A stretch of 64,000 nucleotides of DNA from Zunongwangia pacifica (GCF_023499215.1 NZ_JAKHSK010000016.1:40406-104405), one strand, 5' to 3'; shown: positions 32,822-41,453, counted from the first letter of the stretch. Notes: generated by a model from the sequence alone, not told the origin. Made by a program: numbers and translations.

Positions 32822-33295
32822 ATGACAAAAGAACGTGCGAAAAAAATTGGAATTAAAGTTGCAACAATATCTGTGTCAATCGGAATTGTTTTAGCATACT
32901 TAATTCCGACTTGGATATTTTGGGACGGAACTTCAAAATCTTTTATGTGGATTTTTGACATCGGATTTTGGTTTAATGTAATAATGGGAATTGCATTCTT
33001 TTACGGAATGGGAAACTTTTTCGGAAAAAAAGCTGGGATTGAAATTCTTGTAAAAAAGCGGAACTATATTCTGACTGGAGTTAAATACGGAATTCTGACT
33101 TTGGTTACAGCTACCTTTTTGACAAGTCTAATCGGTTTTTTCCAAGAGGGAATTGACAATATTGGCGGATTTAGTAATCCTTTTTACGATTACATTTTCA
33201 AACCAATGTATTGGATTTTAATGTACGGAATTATTCCAGCAATTCTTGTTGGGATTTTATTCGGACTGACTATAAAACTAAATGGAAATAAATAG
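32822..33295 (+). CDS. Hypothetical four-helix membrane protein
   Basis: 157 residues with about four hydrophobic segments (near 14-31, 46-62, 87-107, 127-148) and short charged loops. No domain recognised. It is a solitary gene framed by inverted repeats (32791 and 33294), with no co-directional partner, which is how single-gene cassettes in Bacteroidota genomes often look. Confidence 0.6.
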   Translation: MTKERAKKIGIKVATISVSIGIVLAYLIPTWIFWDGTSKSFMWIFDIGFWFNVIMGIAFFYGMGNFFGKKAGIEILVKKRNYILTGVKYGILTLVTATFLTSLIGFFQEGIDNIGGFSNPFYDYIFKPMYWILMYGIIPAILVGILFGLTIKLNGNK

Positions 33296-33307
33296 CCTAC
33301 ACACAAA
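33294..33307 (+). repeat. Inverted repeat, right arm
   Basis: AGCCTACACACAAA pairs with the left arm at 32791-32804 (one mismatch). It overlaps the stop codon of the membrane-protein gene. Confidence 0.55.
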
Positions 33308-33354
33308 AGCGGTAACCGTTGCAAAAGCTAATAATTCCTAGAAATCCTCATCCA

Positions 33355-33384
33355 AATAAACCGTTTTAAGCGGTTTATTATTTA
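33355..33384. terminator. Bidirectional terminator-like hairpin
   Basis: AATAAACCG (33355-33363) and CGGTTTATT (33371-33379) form a 9-bp stem with a 7-base loop, flanked by A and T runs. It would end the small membrane-protein transcript. Confidence 0.6.
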
Positions 33385-33770
33385 AAGGTGGAATTGTATC
33401 CTTCAAAAAATAGACTGTTTAGGAGGCTGCTTTTAAACGCTCCTTCGAGGTTTTGATAATGATTGAACCGGGCAAGCTGGGCTGCACCAGTTTTTACACG
33501 TTTACCCGAATATTTGGGGTATTACAAACTTTTCTTGAAACCGAATTGTTCGTAAATATGCAATATGATTAATGTAAATAAAGAATTTTTTTAAGAATCT
33601 TAGTCATTTTTAGTATCAAAACCTTATAAATTTTTATATTTGAATCATATAGGCGCATAAATTTTGTCGCTTTTTAAGCTCTTTTGGATTTAATGAATGA
33701 TTCGGTGAATGCTTACTAAAATTCGACGATAAAGTGGCGTAAATCCTACCAAAACTTTTGGTTTAGATTT
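33385..33770. other. Gene-free stretch left of the conjugative element
   Basis: No intact gene. On the minus strand 33383-33530 is open and reads YPKYSGKRVKTGAAQLARF..., ending at 33383, without a start; it may be the tail of a dead gene, family unrecognised. A -7-type box TATATTTG lies at 33635-33642 (+), 130 bases before the att-like repeat, mirroring the box at 29352 before the other copy. Confidence 0.4.
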
Positions 33771-33771
33771 C

Positions 33772-33792
33772 CTGCCACCCCGACTTCTTAAA
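33772..33792 (+). repeat. att-like direct repeat, copy 2 (3' end of a tRNA-Pro gene)
   Basis: CTGCCACCCCGACTTCTTAAA, one mismatch from 29468-29488. It lies 8 bases beyond the stop of the coupling-protein gene, so it probably marks the left border of the conjugative element that fills the rest of the window. No complete tRNA is attached. Confidence 0.6.
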
Positions 33793-33799
33793 AATCATT

Positions 33800-35791
33800 T
33801 TAACCTTTCCTCACCACCAAATGGCTCAGTCCCGGATCATTTAGTAACCGTTCCATTTCCGATTGGATAATATCTTGAATATCCTGTTTGATTTGGAAAT
33901 AATTCCGCTGTACCATGCCCGAATCCAACTTTCGGATCACTTCAATGTCCTGGTAATTTTGTTCCTCACGCTTAAGGCTATCATGGTCATTGATAATCTC
34001 GCAATGGAAAGCTTTCAAGTCAATCTTACAATCAGGATTATCCGTTACCATGCCCACAAATTCACCAGAGCTTAAACTTGAGATTTTGGAAGGTGGTATC
34101 GCTACTTCCAATTGTTTGGATCGACTAATCGAGGTATCTCCGCTGTTGATGGAATAACTTTCCCTGTCCTGCATGATTTTACCAAAGCGTTCCGATAATT
34201 GTTTAGCGGTATCACCTGTCACCTGACCACTAACAATATTCCCAGTAATATTCATAATCACATCTGCCTGTTCACGGCCGTAATCTTTGCGGAGCTGACT
34301 AAAATCCTGAATGCCCAGACAGGTAGAAACCTTATTGCTTCGTGCAGTAGCGATCAGGCTGTCCATATTGTTCAGGTAGATGGTCGGGAACTCATCAAAA
34401 ATAAGGCTGCTCTTTAGCTTCCCTTTTTTGTTCACCAGCTTAATTAATCGGTTTACATAAAGCGATAATACCGCTCCATAAATTTGTATTTTCTGCGGAT
34501 TGTTCCCCATACACACAATCTTTGGATCATCCGGATTATTAATATCCAGATTAAAATCATTTCCCGATAGCACATAATACAATTGCGGGGATGAAAGCCT
34601 TGCCATCGCCACTTTTGCCGAAGCTATCTGGCCTTCCAATTGTTCCATGACATCATTCAAATAAGCGTTAACAAAAGGATTTATCAGTACTTCAATTTCC
34701 TTTTCGGTACGAAGCAAAGAAAATAGGCTATCATAATCTACCTGCATCAATTCTATTACATGCGGCAAGGTGCAAAATTCTCCATCCTTGTATTTTTTCA
34801 GATACCAGATAATAGCCGTCAGAAAGTTAATCGGAGATTCCACAAAGAAGTCTCCCTGACGTTTGATCCATTCCCTGTTTAACCCCATCAAAATGGTACG
34901 GGCACTTTCTGCCGCATCGGTAATATCGGTCATAGCTGAAGGTTCCAAGGGATTGCATCGATGGCTCCGGGTGAGATCATCAAAATTAATCACATAAAAT
35001 GCTGGTGGCTTGATGTATCGATGTTGATTTTTAAGCCAGGTGTTATAAGCTATTTTGGAAAGGTCATCAAACTTAAAGTCATATACGAACATACTAAACC
35101 CTTTCCGAATATGCTGGGTAATCACATGGCGTATGACAAAGTAAGATTTTCCGGAACCGGGTGTTCCCAATACCATAATCGCCCGAAATGGATTAATGAT
35201 ATTGACCCAACTTTTCCGATGCTTATCCTTTAATTGATATTGGGCAGGAAGGTTAATGGAATATTCATTTTCCAGCAATCGTTCTTCCTGTGGAAAGGTT
35301 TCATTTTCCTTATTAAAAATATCCTTGTTATTGAGTTTGTCCCTTATGATTCGGGAAAGTAAAGTTCCTCCCGTCAATACCAGTAGAAAGCCTATTCCTG
35401 TGAGTGCCATATACAGGATAGCAGTGGTCACCATTGGTATGTTCAGCTTCATACACAGATAGCTGATAGAATAAATAAGCAGTCCGGTAATCAGATAAGC
35501 AAATGCTGTTCTATTATTTAATTTCTCATCCTTTTTCCCTTTGGCTCCTAAAAGGGATATACCCAAAAAACAAAGTGCAATTAATTTCGATTTGTGAAAA
35601 CTGCTGAATAATCCCGTCTTATAAATATTGCTTAAAATACGGTCACTAAAAGTGCTGCTCCATCCCCATATTTCAAATGCCCTGTAACAGTAGTAATAGA
35701 AATGGATGATTAAAATGGAAATGCTGATGAGCCTGGTCATATCCAGTATCTTTCTCAGCGCCTGTTCATTTTCTCCGGTGTGCATTGCCAT
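33800..35791 (-). CDS. Conjugative coupling protein (VirD4/TraG-like, MobC of Bacteroidota elements)
   Basis: 663 residues. N-terminal membrane helices (about 15-33, 60-75, 95-115, 120-145) anchor it. A P-loop GTPGSGKSYF lies near residue 210 and Walker B SSLIFDEFPT near 450. Such ATPases bring the relaxase-DNA complex to the type IV secretion channel. It is the last gene of a mobA-relaxase-coupling protein set on the minus strand, 14 bases after the relaxase. Full length and intact. Confidence 0.9.
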   Translation of the reverse strand: MAMHTGENEQALRKILDMTRLISISILIIHFYYYCYRAFEIWGWSSTFSDRILSNIYKTGLFSSFHKSKLIALCFLGISLLGAKGKKDEKLNNRTAFAYLITGLLIYSISYLCMKLNIPMVTTAILYMALTGIGFLLVLTGGTLLSRIIRDKLNNKDIFNKENETFPQEERLLENEYSINLPAQYQLKDKHRKSWVNIINPFRAIMVLGTPGSGKSYFVIRHVITQHIRKGFSMFVYDFKFDDLSKIAYNTWLKNQHRYIKPPAFYVINFDDLTRSHRCNPLEPSAMTDITDAAESARTILMGLNREWIKRQGDFFVESPINFLTAIIWYLKKYKDGEFCTLPHVIELMQVDYDSLFSLLRTEKEIEVLINPFVNAYLNDVMEQLEGQIASAKVAMARLSSPQLYYVLSGNDFNLDINNPDDPKIVCMGNNPQKIQIYGAVLSLYVNRLIKLVNKKGKLKSSLIFDEFPTIYLNNMDSLIATARSNKVSTCLGIQDFSQLRKDYGREQADVIMNITGNIVSGQVTGDTAKQLSERFGKIMQDRESYSINSGDTSISRSKQLEVAIPPSKISSLSSGEFVGMVTDNPDCKIDLKAFHCEIINDHDSLKREEQNYQDIEVIRKLDSGMVQRNYFQIKQDIQDIIQSEMERLLNDPGLSHLVVRKG

Positions 35792-35805
35792 AGCTTTAAT
35801 TTTTT

Positions 35806-37110
35806 TTACTGATTATTATTCAGGTTTCTTTTTTTCTTCTTTTTACGTTTCTTTTTAAGCTGATTAGGTAAATAATTCGAGGTGTTTTCTGCCTGGGTTA
35901 AAACCTCCAATACATTTTCTTTTCCTGTTAATATGGAAACAGATTGATATTCTTTATCAACTTCTTTGGTTTCTGCCGCAGCGGCAGTCTGTGGCTGTAA
36001 CCCAATGGTTTGTTTCGGGTCGGGATGCCTTAGCAAATCCTGTCCTGAAACCCTTTCCGGTAAACACCTTTCCTGAATAGCTTTGGCACTATAGGCTTTG
36101 CCCAAAACACTTCCGTTAAAAACACATTTGGTTTGGTGATCTACATAGGTGATTCCGTATAAAATTCCGTTAGCGTTTTGCCTAAGCACAGTATGGATAC
36201 CCTGTTTTTCCAATGCAGATATAAGTTCTGGAATGGATATCTTTTTTGATAACAATTTCTTATCCACCGCATTTTTTATCCGTCTTTTAAAAGGTGTTCG
36301 TTTAGTGGCATTTTCTTTGAATTTCTGCTCCAGAAATTTCAAAGTTGGTTTATTATAAAACAGGCTGGCTTTGATAGGGACACCTACCGCATTCCCATCC
36401 GCATCCAGCACCCGGTATAACAATCCGCCAGTTTGATAAACCTTTGAATTTTCCGTTCCTCGTTCTGCTTTTACATTATATTGATTGAGTACTGCATTTA
36501 GTTCCGGAAGGCTGGTATATTTGTATGGATTCAACACATTTTCCAGAATGTTCTGAATAGCCATTTTGGTTTGCGATTTGCCATACATTGCCTTGCCTAC
36601 AACTATGGGTTTTAACTGATAATTTTCATCTTTTTTTTGGGCTTCAGCCTGCACCAAACCAAACTCTTTTTCCAATGCTTTTCGAGCTGGTTCAGATTTA
36701 CGAATACCCAAATGGTGCAAGTCAATTCGCTTGCCGTCCGCTTCAATATTAGTAGTCACCAAATGGATGTGCGGATGCCCTGCATCGTGATGTTGATAGA
36801 CCAGATAAGGTTGTTCACCGAAACCGATTTTATCCAGATAACCATTGGCTATTTCAAGCAGTTTTTGTTTAGGTAAATGCTTTTCTGAAACATCAAAATT
36901 GAGAGAAATATGGACACTATTCCGCTTGGTTTTTTCATTTAATTCCATCTGTTTTAGGAAGCGATTGAGCTTCATGGTAAAGCTCATTTTATCCGGGTCA
37001 ACAGGGTAATTTCCTGCTCCGATACACTCGGCTACTCCCTGCTTTACCTTGTTCTCATTGTAGTTTAAAATGCGGTGAATGGAGTGTCCTGTTTTAATTA
37101 CTGCAACCAT
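35806..37110 (-). CDS. Relaxase / mobilisation nuclease (MobB-like)
   Basis: 434 residues. The relaxase metal-binding motif is visible as HHDAGHPHIHLVTTN near residues 107-121 (H-x-H-x-H type), with KTGHSIHRILNYNENKV at the start as in Bacteroidota MobP1/MobB relaxases; the catalytic tyrosine is probably among the N-terminal residues. The C-terminus is Lys/Arg-rich. It nicks oriT and leads the strand into the recipient. It overlaps mobA by 13 bases. Confidence 0.9.
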   Translation of the reverse strand: MVAVIKTGHSIHRILNYNENKVKQGVAECIGAGNYPVDPDKMSFTMKLNRFLKQMELNEKTKRNSVHISLNFDVSEKHLPKQKLLEIANGYLDKIGFGEQPYLVYQHHDAGHPHIHLVTTNIEADGKRIDLHHLGIRKSEPARKALEKEFGLVQAEAQKKDENYQLKPIVVGKAMYGKSQTKMAIQNILENVLNPYKYTSLPELNAVLNQYNVKAERGTENSKVYQTGGLLYRVLDADGNAVGVPIKASLFYNKPTLKFLEQKFKENATKRTPFKRRIKNAVDKKLLSKKISIPELISALEKQGIHTVLRQNANGILYGITYVDHQTKCVFNGSVLGKAYSAKAIQERCLPERVSGQDLLRHPDPKQTIGLQPQTAAAAETKEVDKEYQSVSILTGKENVLEVLTQAENTSNYLPNQLKKKRKKKKKRNLNNNQ

Positions 37111-37487
37111 ATCTCTGCCATTTTTTTGATATGAGTTTTAATCTCATCCACCTTATTGAACAGGGTTCTTTTTTCCACTTCGTAGGTGATCAGCCAGTTT
37201 TTAAATTCCGCAATTCCATGAAGTGTATGCAGCTTTTTTACCGCCTGATTAAAGTTGTTCCCCACATGGTTAAGTTCCTTTCTAAGTTTACCCATCTCCA
37301 CCATAAAATCATCGGCAGATTGGTTGCGGTAGGTAGTTACAATGGGCTTTTCAAAAAGGCTGTGACGGACATATTCGCTTAGCTTTCGGCAGGTGCTGTT
37401 TTGCCATTTCTTTTCAATTTTTTCATACTCATCGGGTGTCAAACGCAGCCCGATAATGCGTGTTCTGTTTGATTTTTTTCCTTCCAT
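37098..37487 (-). CDS. Plasmid-mobilisation accessory protein MobA-like (ribbon-helix-helix)
   Basis: 129 residues. The N-terminal KSNRTRIIGLRLTPDEYEKI is the ribbon-helix-helix DNA-binding form of MobA/MobC accessory proteins, followed by helical KLRKELNHVGNNFNQAVKKL, the well-known LNxxGNNxNQ motif. It binds near oriT and recruits the relaxase. It is first in the mob operon, with the candidate oriT 75-115 bases upstream of its start. Confidence 0.85.
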   Translation of the reverse strand: MEGKKSNRTRIIGLRLTPDEYEKIEKKWQNSTCRKLSEYVRHSLFEKPIVTTYRNQSADDFMVEMGKLRKELNHVGNNFNQAVKKLHTLHGIAEFKNWLITYEVEKRTLFNKVDEIKTHIKKMAEIWLQ

Positions 37488-37560
37488 CTCATTCTCCTTT
37501 ATCCTGTTATCAAACTCAAAAATTCATTCTATACGCCCTGCCCACGAGTTCCGAGTGATA

Positions 37561-37602
37561 GGCAGCAAGATGTCGGTTGTTAAACAACCGTTCATCTTGC
37601 CG
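37561..37602. other. Candidate oriT palindrome
   Basis: A nearly perfect 36-base interrupted palindrome: GCAAGATG (37565-37572), CGGTTGTT (37574-37581), then AACAACCG (37583-37590) and CATCTTGC (37593-37600). Strong symmetric inverted repeats just upstream of mobA are where oriT lies in mobilisable Bacteroidota elements. The nick site is not identifiable by eye. Confidence 0.55.
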
Positions 37603-37724
37603 TTTGCAGGAACGTGGCAAACTCATCGTTTTTACCAAAGTCTGCCAGTAGCTTATCATTCACTTTCAGGAGTTTTGGCGACTTTCTAAATAGTGAAGTT
37701 TTCAAAAAATGCTTAGCAACACTT

Positions 37725-38624
37725 TTACAGTTTATTCCCTAAGCGTTTTTTCTGCTGCTTTCCTATACCCACCAACCAATCATTAAGATCCTTATGATTT
37801 TTGTATAAGGTGCTTTTATCAATATATTTTGTATTCATTGAAAGTGCACGCTGGGTAAGATTTTGTCCAGTGGCATCCCTATCCAGGTACAGTCGAATCA
37901 CCTGATGTTCCTCCATAAACGGGCGTGCTCTTTCAAAGAAGGAAACCGAATTTAAAACCACAAAATCCTGACTATTTTCAGGAAGGTTTTTGTGGAGGGC
38001 TCTAAGGGATAAAAAATCGGTAAAACCTTCGAAAACTGCCACCTCTTTAGAACTATTTTTTATAGTGGTCATATCCTTGGGAGTACTGCTGGCTTTGAAA
38101 TAAGGATTACGTATTTCAAAGCCGCCGGAATCATTTTTAAAACCAATTCCGTAATAGTTTTTGGCATTCAGCTCATAATGTACTTCCTGGCAATATCGGG
38201 TTGCAATTTCAACAGGGATTTTTCGTTGTTCCAAGTAGCGGATTAACGGGTAAGAATTAAGCGCAACCTCTTTTAAAATTTTAAGTGGATGCTCCGGTTC
38301 ATTTTTTATTTTAGGACTATTTTTTAAGGGCTTTTGAAAAGAAAAACCACCATCCAATTTTTTTAGAAATTCTCCAACGGAACAACTGTAATATTGAATC
38401 CCGAAATCGATAATATTACCTCCCTTACCAAGTCCATGATCATACCATCGGTTCAGCATTCGATTTACCTTAAAAGAGGGTGTCTTTTCCTGCCGTAATG
38501 GTGAAACATACCAATAGTCATTGTTTCTGATTTTTGAAGGCTCATAACCTAACAAGGACAGGTACTGAACCATATCCATTTCCTTAGCTTCCACAATGGA
38601 AAGTTTTTGTTTCCTGAAATCCAT
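37725..38624 (-). CDS. Toprim-domain DNA primase-like protein
   Basis: 299 residues. The N-terminal half has the CHC2-like zinc-finger form found in conjugative-element primases (NNDYWYVSPLRQEKTPSFKV) but with the metal-binding cysteines mostly replaced, and the C-terminal half has a Toprim domain with VFEGFTDFLSLRAL (catalytic Glu) and LYLDRDATGQ (DxD). Probably primes the transferred strand after conjugation. Common next to mob genes in CTnDOT-type elements. Confidence 0.8.
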   Translation of the reverse strand: MDFRKQKLSIVEAKEMDMVQYLSLLGYEPSKIRNNDYWYVSPLRQEKTPSFKVNRMLNRWYDHGLGKGGNIIDFGIQYYSCSVGEFLKKLDGGFSFQKPLKNSPKIKNEPEHPLKILKEVALNSYPLIRYLEQRKIPVEIATRYCQEVHYELNAKNYYGIGFKNDSGGFEIRNPYFKASSTPKDMTTIKNSSKEVAVFEGFTDFLSLRALHKNLPENSQDFVVLNSVSFFERARPFMEEHQVIRLYLDRDATGQNLTQRALSMNTKYIDKSTLYKNHKDLNDWLVGIGKQQKKRLGNKL

Positions 38625-38724
38625 AACCGCACATTTTCATCTTCACTATTCAGTTCACGGACATAAAGTTAAACAAGTGCTATGGCTTCTACCTATCCTC
38701 ATTATATTTTGAATGGGATGGTAG

Positions 38725-39297
38725 TCAATAGGTTAAAAGATAATTAAGAATGATTTTTGCTCTTTTTAAAACTGTAGTTTTAGGCAATTCAACCAATTCA
38801 TATCCCAAGAAATAATAGGTTTCCTTCATTATATGATACGTGGCAACTGCTTCTTCAAAAGTCTGTTTTCTCTCGGCATCATTTACATAAATAGCTTTCC
38901 AAGGTGTAGTTATAAAAACCATAGGATGATATTGGTTTTCTTTTTCTGCCTGCCACATTGTTTCAGGAATGGAAATATTGCAAAGTTTTAGGTATCCAAT
39001 GACATCTGGAATACCACGGTCAAAAAATGTTAATCCACACTTCTCCGACACATTCTGAAAATCTTTGAGGGATTGCCGAAACATAGCCATTGCAAATCCT
39101 TCTTTATCAAGCCAAGGTAAACGATTTCCATCTGTTTTCAGTTCTTTTTGGATAATGCTTCTACCAGTTTCTTCAACGGAATGATATCCCATAACTGAAA
39201 GTTGTTCTAACACGGATGTCTTTCCCATTCCGGGACCTCCTGTAATAATAATAGCGCTTGATTTGTTTTTCATAGTTCTAATAATTATCTCCTTCAT
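38725..39297 (-). CDS. P-loop ATPase/kinase (AAA_28-like, NadR-type fold)
   Basis: About 190 residues from the ATG at 39297. The Walker A motif is ITGGPGMGKTSVLEQL, 20 residues in; a kinase-like FDRGIPDVIGYLKL block follows near 95, and LRRAER-like DAERKQTFEEA near 150. It matches small ATPases annotated AAA family that resemble deoxynucleoside kinases. I use the internal start because the longest frame would overlap the divergent gene at 39371. Role on the element is unknown. Confidence 0.6.
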   Translation of the reverse strand: MKEIIIRTMKNKSSAIIITGGPGMGKTSVLEQLSVMGYHSVEETGRSIIQKELKTDGNRLPWLDKEGFAMAMFRQSLKDFQNVSEKCGLTFFDRGIPDVIGYLKLCNISIPETMWQAEKENQYHPMVFITTPWKAIYVNDAERKQTFEEAVATYHIMKETYYFLGYELVELPKTTVLKRAKIILNYLLTY

Positions 39298-39370
39298 ATT
39301 TTGATGAGGATGATTTCTTTTACTCTTAATACTTTTGTTATTAATGTTGAATGATTTAAAACGTGTGATT

Positions 39371-39661
39371 ATGTTGACAACAAATGATGTAGCCAAAGTT
39401 TATGATACGATCTTAAGTATCCCTGGCATGAATGACACAGTGAAGATTGATTTGAGGATCTCACGTAAAAATGTGCTATTACTAAACCATGTAATTGAGC
39501 GTGGATTAGTCGTGAAAGATGATGAGAAAAATGATGGACTTCTATCTAATGTGCCCGAAGAAAACCTGGTAGAATTGAAAAGTATTGCCGGTCAATATCT
39601 CGAAAAAGCCGGACTTATTGAACTCAAAGAAAAGTTGAATGAGTTAGGAAAAGGGAAGTAA
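39371..39661 (+). CDS. Conserved small hypothetical protein
   Basis: 96 residues from the ATG at 39371 (MLTTNDVAKVYDTIL), preferred over an ATG 12 codons upstream that lies in the divergent gene's leader. Mostly helical with no membrane segment. The shared intergenic space suggests divergent promoters with the ATPase gene. Family seen in Flavobacteriia accessory regions; function unknown. Confidence 0.5.
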   Translation: MLTTNDVAKVYDTILSIPGMNDTVKIDLRISRKNVLLLNHVIERGLVVKDDEKNDGLLSNVPEENLVELKSIAGQYLEKAGLIELKEKLNELGKGK

Positions 39662-39675
39662 AGTATTCAGGCTGG

Positions 39676-39885
39676 TTATTCGGTTATCCAGCCTTCTTCT
39701 TTTCTGATATTTTGAACCTTATTTGCTATGAGCCAATCTTCAAATAATGAATCGTTAATAGGAGTAAATTTAATAAATTCTCCTGAGGATAGCATTAAGG
39801 TAAAATCATTAGCTACGGTAATGTATTTGAGGAGTTCTGAAGCTGAATAATGAAATCCGGGAAAATGCTGGGCGGCTGCTTTCAT
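39676..39885 (-). CDS. Small hypothetical protein
   Basis: 69 residues, mixed helix and strand, no signal peptide or motif. It faces the gene ending at 39661, 15 bases away, so the two converge. Support is the uninterrupted frame with plausible composition only. Confidence 0.4.
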   Translation of the reverse strand: MKAAAQHFPGFHYSASELLKYITVANDFTLMLSSGEFIKFTPINDSLFEDWLIANKVQNIRKEEGWITE

Positions 39886-40210
39886 ATCAATATTTTTATG
39901 GATTAATACCGCCTGATTTAAAATAGCGCAGGCAGCAACTTATAGCACTGAGGTCTTAGGAAACCCAACAACAATAAGTGCACCCACGCAGTAGCATGAG
40001 CTTTCTTCACTTGTTGTCCAGCTGTTATCGCAAGTTCCCAACTTTCAGTGCTGGACTCAAAGCAAAACTCTTCAAGAATATTCTAACTAAGATAGCTGTT
40101 TGAGCCTTAGATGAAAAGGGAAATTTATACTTAATTATCTGAGCTATTTTGAATTAAAAATCTTCTAAGAATAAATGAATTAATAAAAATAAACTCCTTA
40201 TATTTTAAGT
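39886..40210. other. Gene-free stretch with inverted repeat
   Basis: No gene seen on either strand. ACAACAATAAGTG near 39971 can pair with CACTTGTTGT near 40009, around a GC-richer loop, and the nearby TCCAGC...GCTGGA words may extend the fold. This could be the 3' end of an RNA or the scar of a mobile element. Confidence 0.35.
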
Positions 40211-40495
40211 TTAATTTAAACGATCCAGAATTTTTATCATTTCTAAAAGGGTCCCTTTAGGCTCAATTTTCCCGTCCTCCCAATCTTTAATTTCCTCAAC
40301 AACACTACTACCGGAATATACTGTCTTGATTTCTCCACTAAACGAAAATTCCTTTTCTCCTTTTTTATTAAATAGCATATTTAAAGTTTCACAGCATTTG
40401 TCTGCGGTCTGCTGAGTATCAAAAATCAGGCTGGTCAAACGCTGTTTTTTGTAATAAATAGTCAATTCTGCAATCGTTTTTTTATCTTGTTCCAT
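40211..40495 (-). CDS. Small hypothetical protein
   Basis: 94 residues, soluble, strand-rich first half (ELTIYYKKQRLTSLIFD) and acidic loops. No domain recognised. It follows the LuxR-type HTH gene at 40568 on the same strand by about 70 bases, so both may be in one transcript. Confidence 0.45.
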   Translation of the reverse strand: MEQDKKTIAELTIYYKKQRLTSLIFDTQQTADKCCETLNMLFNKKGEKEFSFSGEIKTVYSGSSVVEEIKDWEDGKIEPKGTLLEMIKILDRLN

Positions 40496-40567
40496 ATTAA
40501 TTCTATTAAAATTTAACCTTTGCAGTCATAGTTAAAAAAAGGAATATTATATGCAAGGCTTTACGAT

Positions 40568-40801
40568 TCATAGCACCTCTTTCTTAACCAAAAATACAAA
40601 CAATTGAATAGTGGTTTTTACTTTATATTGCTTCCGTAATTTTGCTAGTAGTTTCTCGATGGTACTTAAAGATGTGGCAGAATAGCCATTTTTTTTGAGT
40701 TCTTGGCTTACTTCTTTTTGGGTATACCCTTTAGCTAATAGTTTCATAACCTTGTATTCTTTTTTATCCATCGTAATTGGATTATTATTCTCTATTTTCA
40801 C
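40568..40801 (-). CDS. LuxR-type helix-turn-helix protein
   Basis: 77 residues. DKKEYKVMKLLAKGYTQKEV followed by STIEKLLAKLRKQYKVKTTIQL is the four-helix LuxR/GerE DNA-binding fold (usual form ...EREVLKLIAEGKSNKEIA...TVKxHxxNIxxKL). No receiver domain. Such short HTH proteins regulate excision or transfer operons in ICEs (inference here). Confidence 0.6.
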   Translation of the reverse strand: MKIENNNPITMDKKEYKVMKLLAKGYTQKEVSQELKKNGYSATSLSTIEKLLAKLRKQYKVKTTIQLFVFLVKKEVL

Positions 40802-40845
40802 TATTACCTCCCCTAGCCTAACGAAGTTCTTTTGTGATAACTCGT

Positions 40846-41145
40846 TTACGGCTGGGCTTTAAAGCTTTCCTGCCTGCCGGCAGGCAGGTTTTCAATAATC
40901 TCTTTGGCCATCTGATGATCCAGAGATAAATTAGCATACATCTGTTTGAGCCTTCGATTTTCTTCCTCAAGGTCTTTTAAACGCTTGAGTTCTTTACCGT
41001 TCATACCGCCATAGCGTTTCCGCCACTTGTAAAAAGCAGCTGTGCTGATTTTGTACTCCAGGCTGATCTCAGCGGCCGTTTTGCCGTTATCAAATTCCTT
41101 TAAAATCTTGGCGATTTGTTGTGGTGAATATCTACTCTTCTTCAT
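40846..41145 (-). CDS. IS3-family OrfA remnant (orfB missing)
   Basis: 99 residues: HTH YSPQQIAKILKEFDNGKTAA and KISTAAFYKWRKRYG, then coiled coil. Native sequence ends near AKEIIEN; the tail LPAGRQESFKAQP is encoded by a 20-bp palindromic repeat and following DNA. No orfB (DDE) follows, so the element is a fragment. A TTTAAAC... palindrome near 41152-41190 may be what is left of its end. Confidence 0.75.
   Translation of the reverse strand: MKKSRYSPQQIAKILKEFDNGKTAAEISLEYKISTAAFYKWRKRYGGMNGKELKRLKDLEEENRRLKQMYANLSLDHQMAKEIIENLPAGRQESFKAQP
40869..40888. repeat. Perfect 20-bp palindrome CCTGCCTGCCGGCAGGCAGG
   Basis: A self-complementary GC-rich sequence in an AT-rich setting, embedded in frame at the end of orfA (encoding LPAGRQ). 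This palindrome is a recurring interspersed repeat in Flavobacteriia and Cytophagia genomes. Confidence 0.8.
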
Positions 41146-41203
41146 AATTACTGTTTAAAATTAAGCAAAATATTATACTTTTAAACAGTTCGCTTTTAGG
41201 GGA

Positions 41204-41443
41204 AGCTTACAATGGCTGCGGAATCGTTTACGGTATTACATCTGGCACCACTGGAAAAAACCCGAACGAAAACGGAAAAACCTGATTCGGTTGGGAATTA
41301 ACCCAGACCACGCCTACGCTTGGAGCCGTACCAGAATGGGCGGTTGGGCAGTTGCCAAGAGTCCTATTTTGCGTACCACCATTACCGTAGAACGCTTAAA
41401 AATGAAAGGTTATGTTAGTCTAATCGAATACTACAATCGATGA
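41204..41443 (+). pseudogene. Group II intron maturase, C-terminal fragment
   Basis: The plus frame without a start reads LQWLRNRLRYYIWHHWKKP, then RKNLIRLGINPDHAYAWS, then GGWAVAKSPIL, and ends at 41443. This is the X/DNA-binding end of LtrA-type reverse transcriptase-maturases (usual WLRRRLR...QWK..., SKGYWRIANSPIL). The reverse-transcriptase part is absent; the sequence is joined on the left to the IS3 remnant. Confidence 0.75.
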
Positions 41444-41453
41444 GTTTCATTGT

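Noticed and set aside
39961..40075. Possible group II intron domain in the 39886-40210 gap
   Set aside because: The stem is present, but no domain V consensus or exon-binding sequences can be read.
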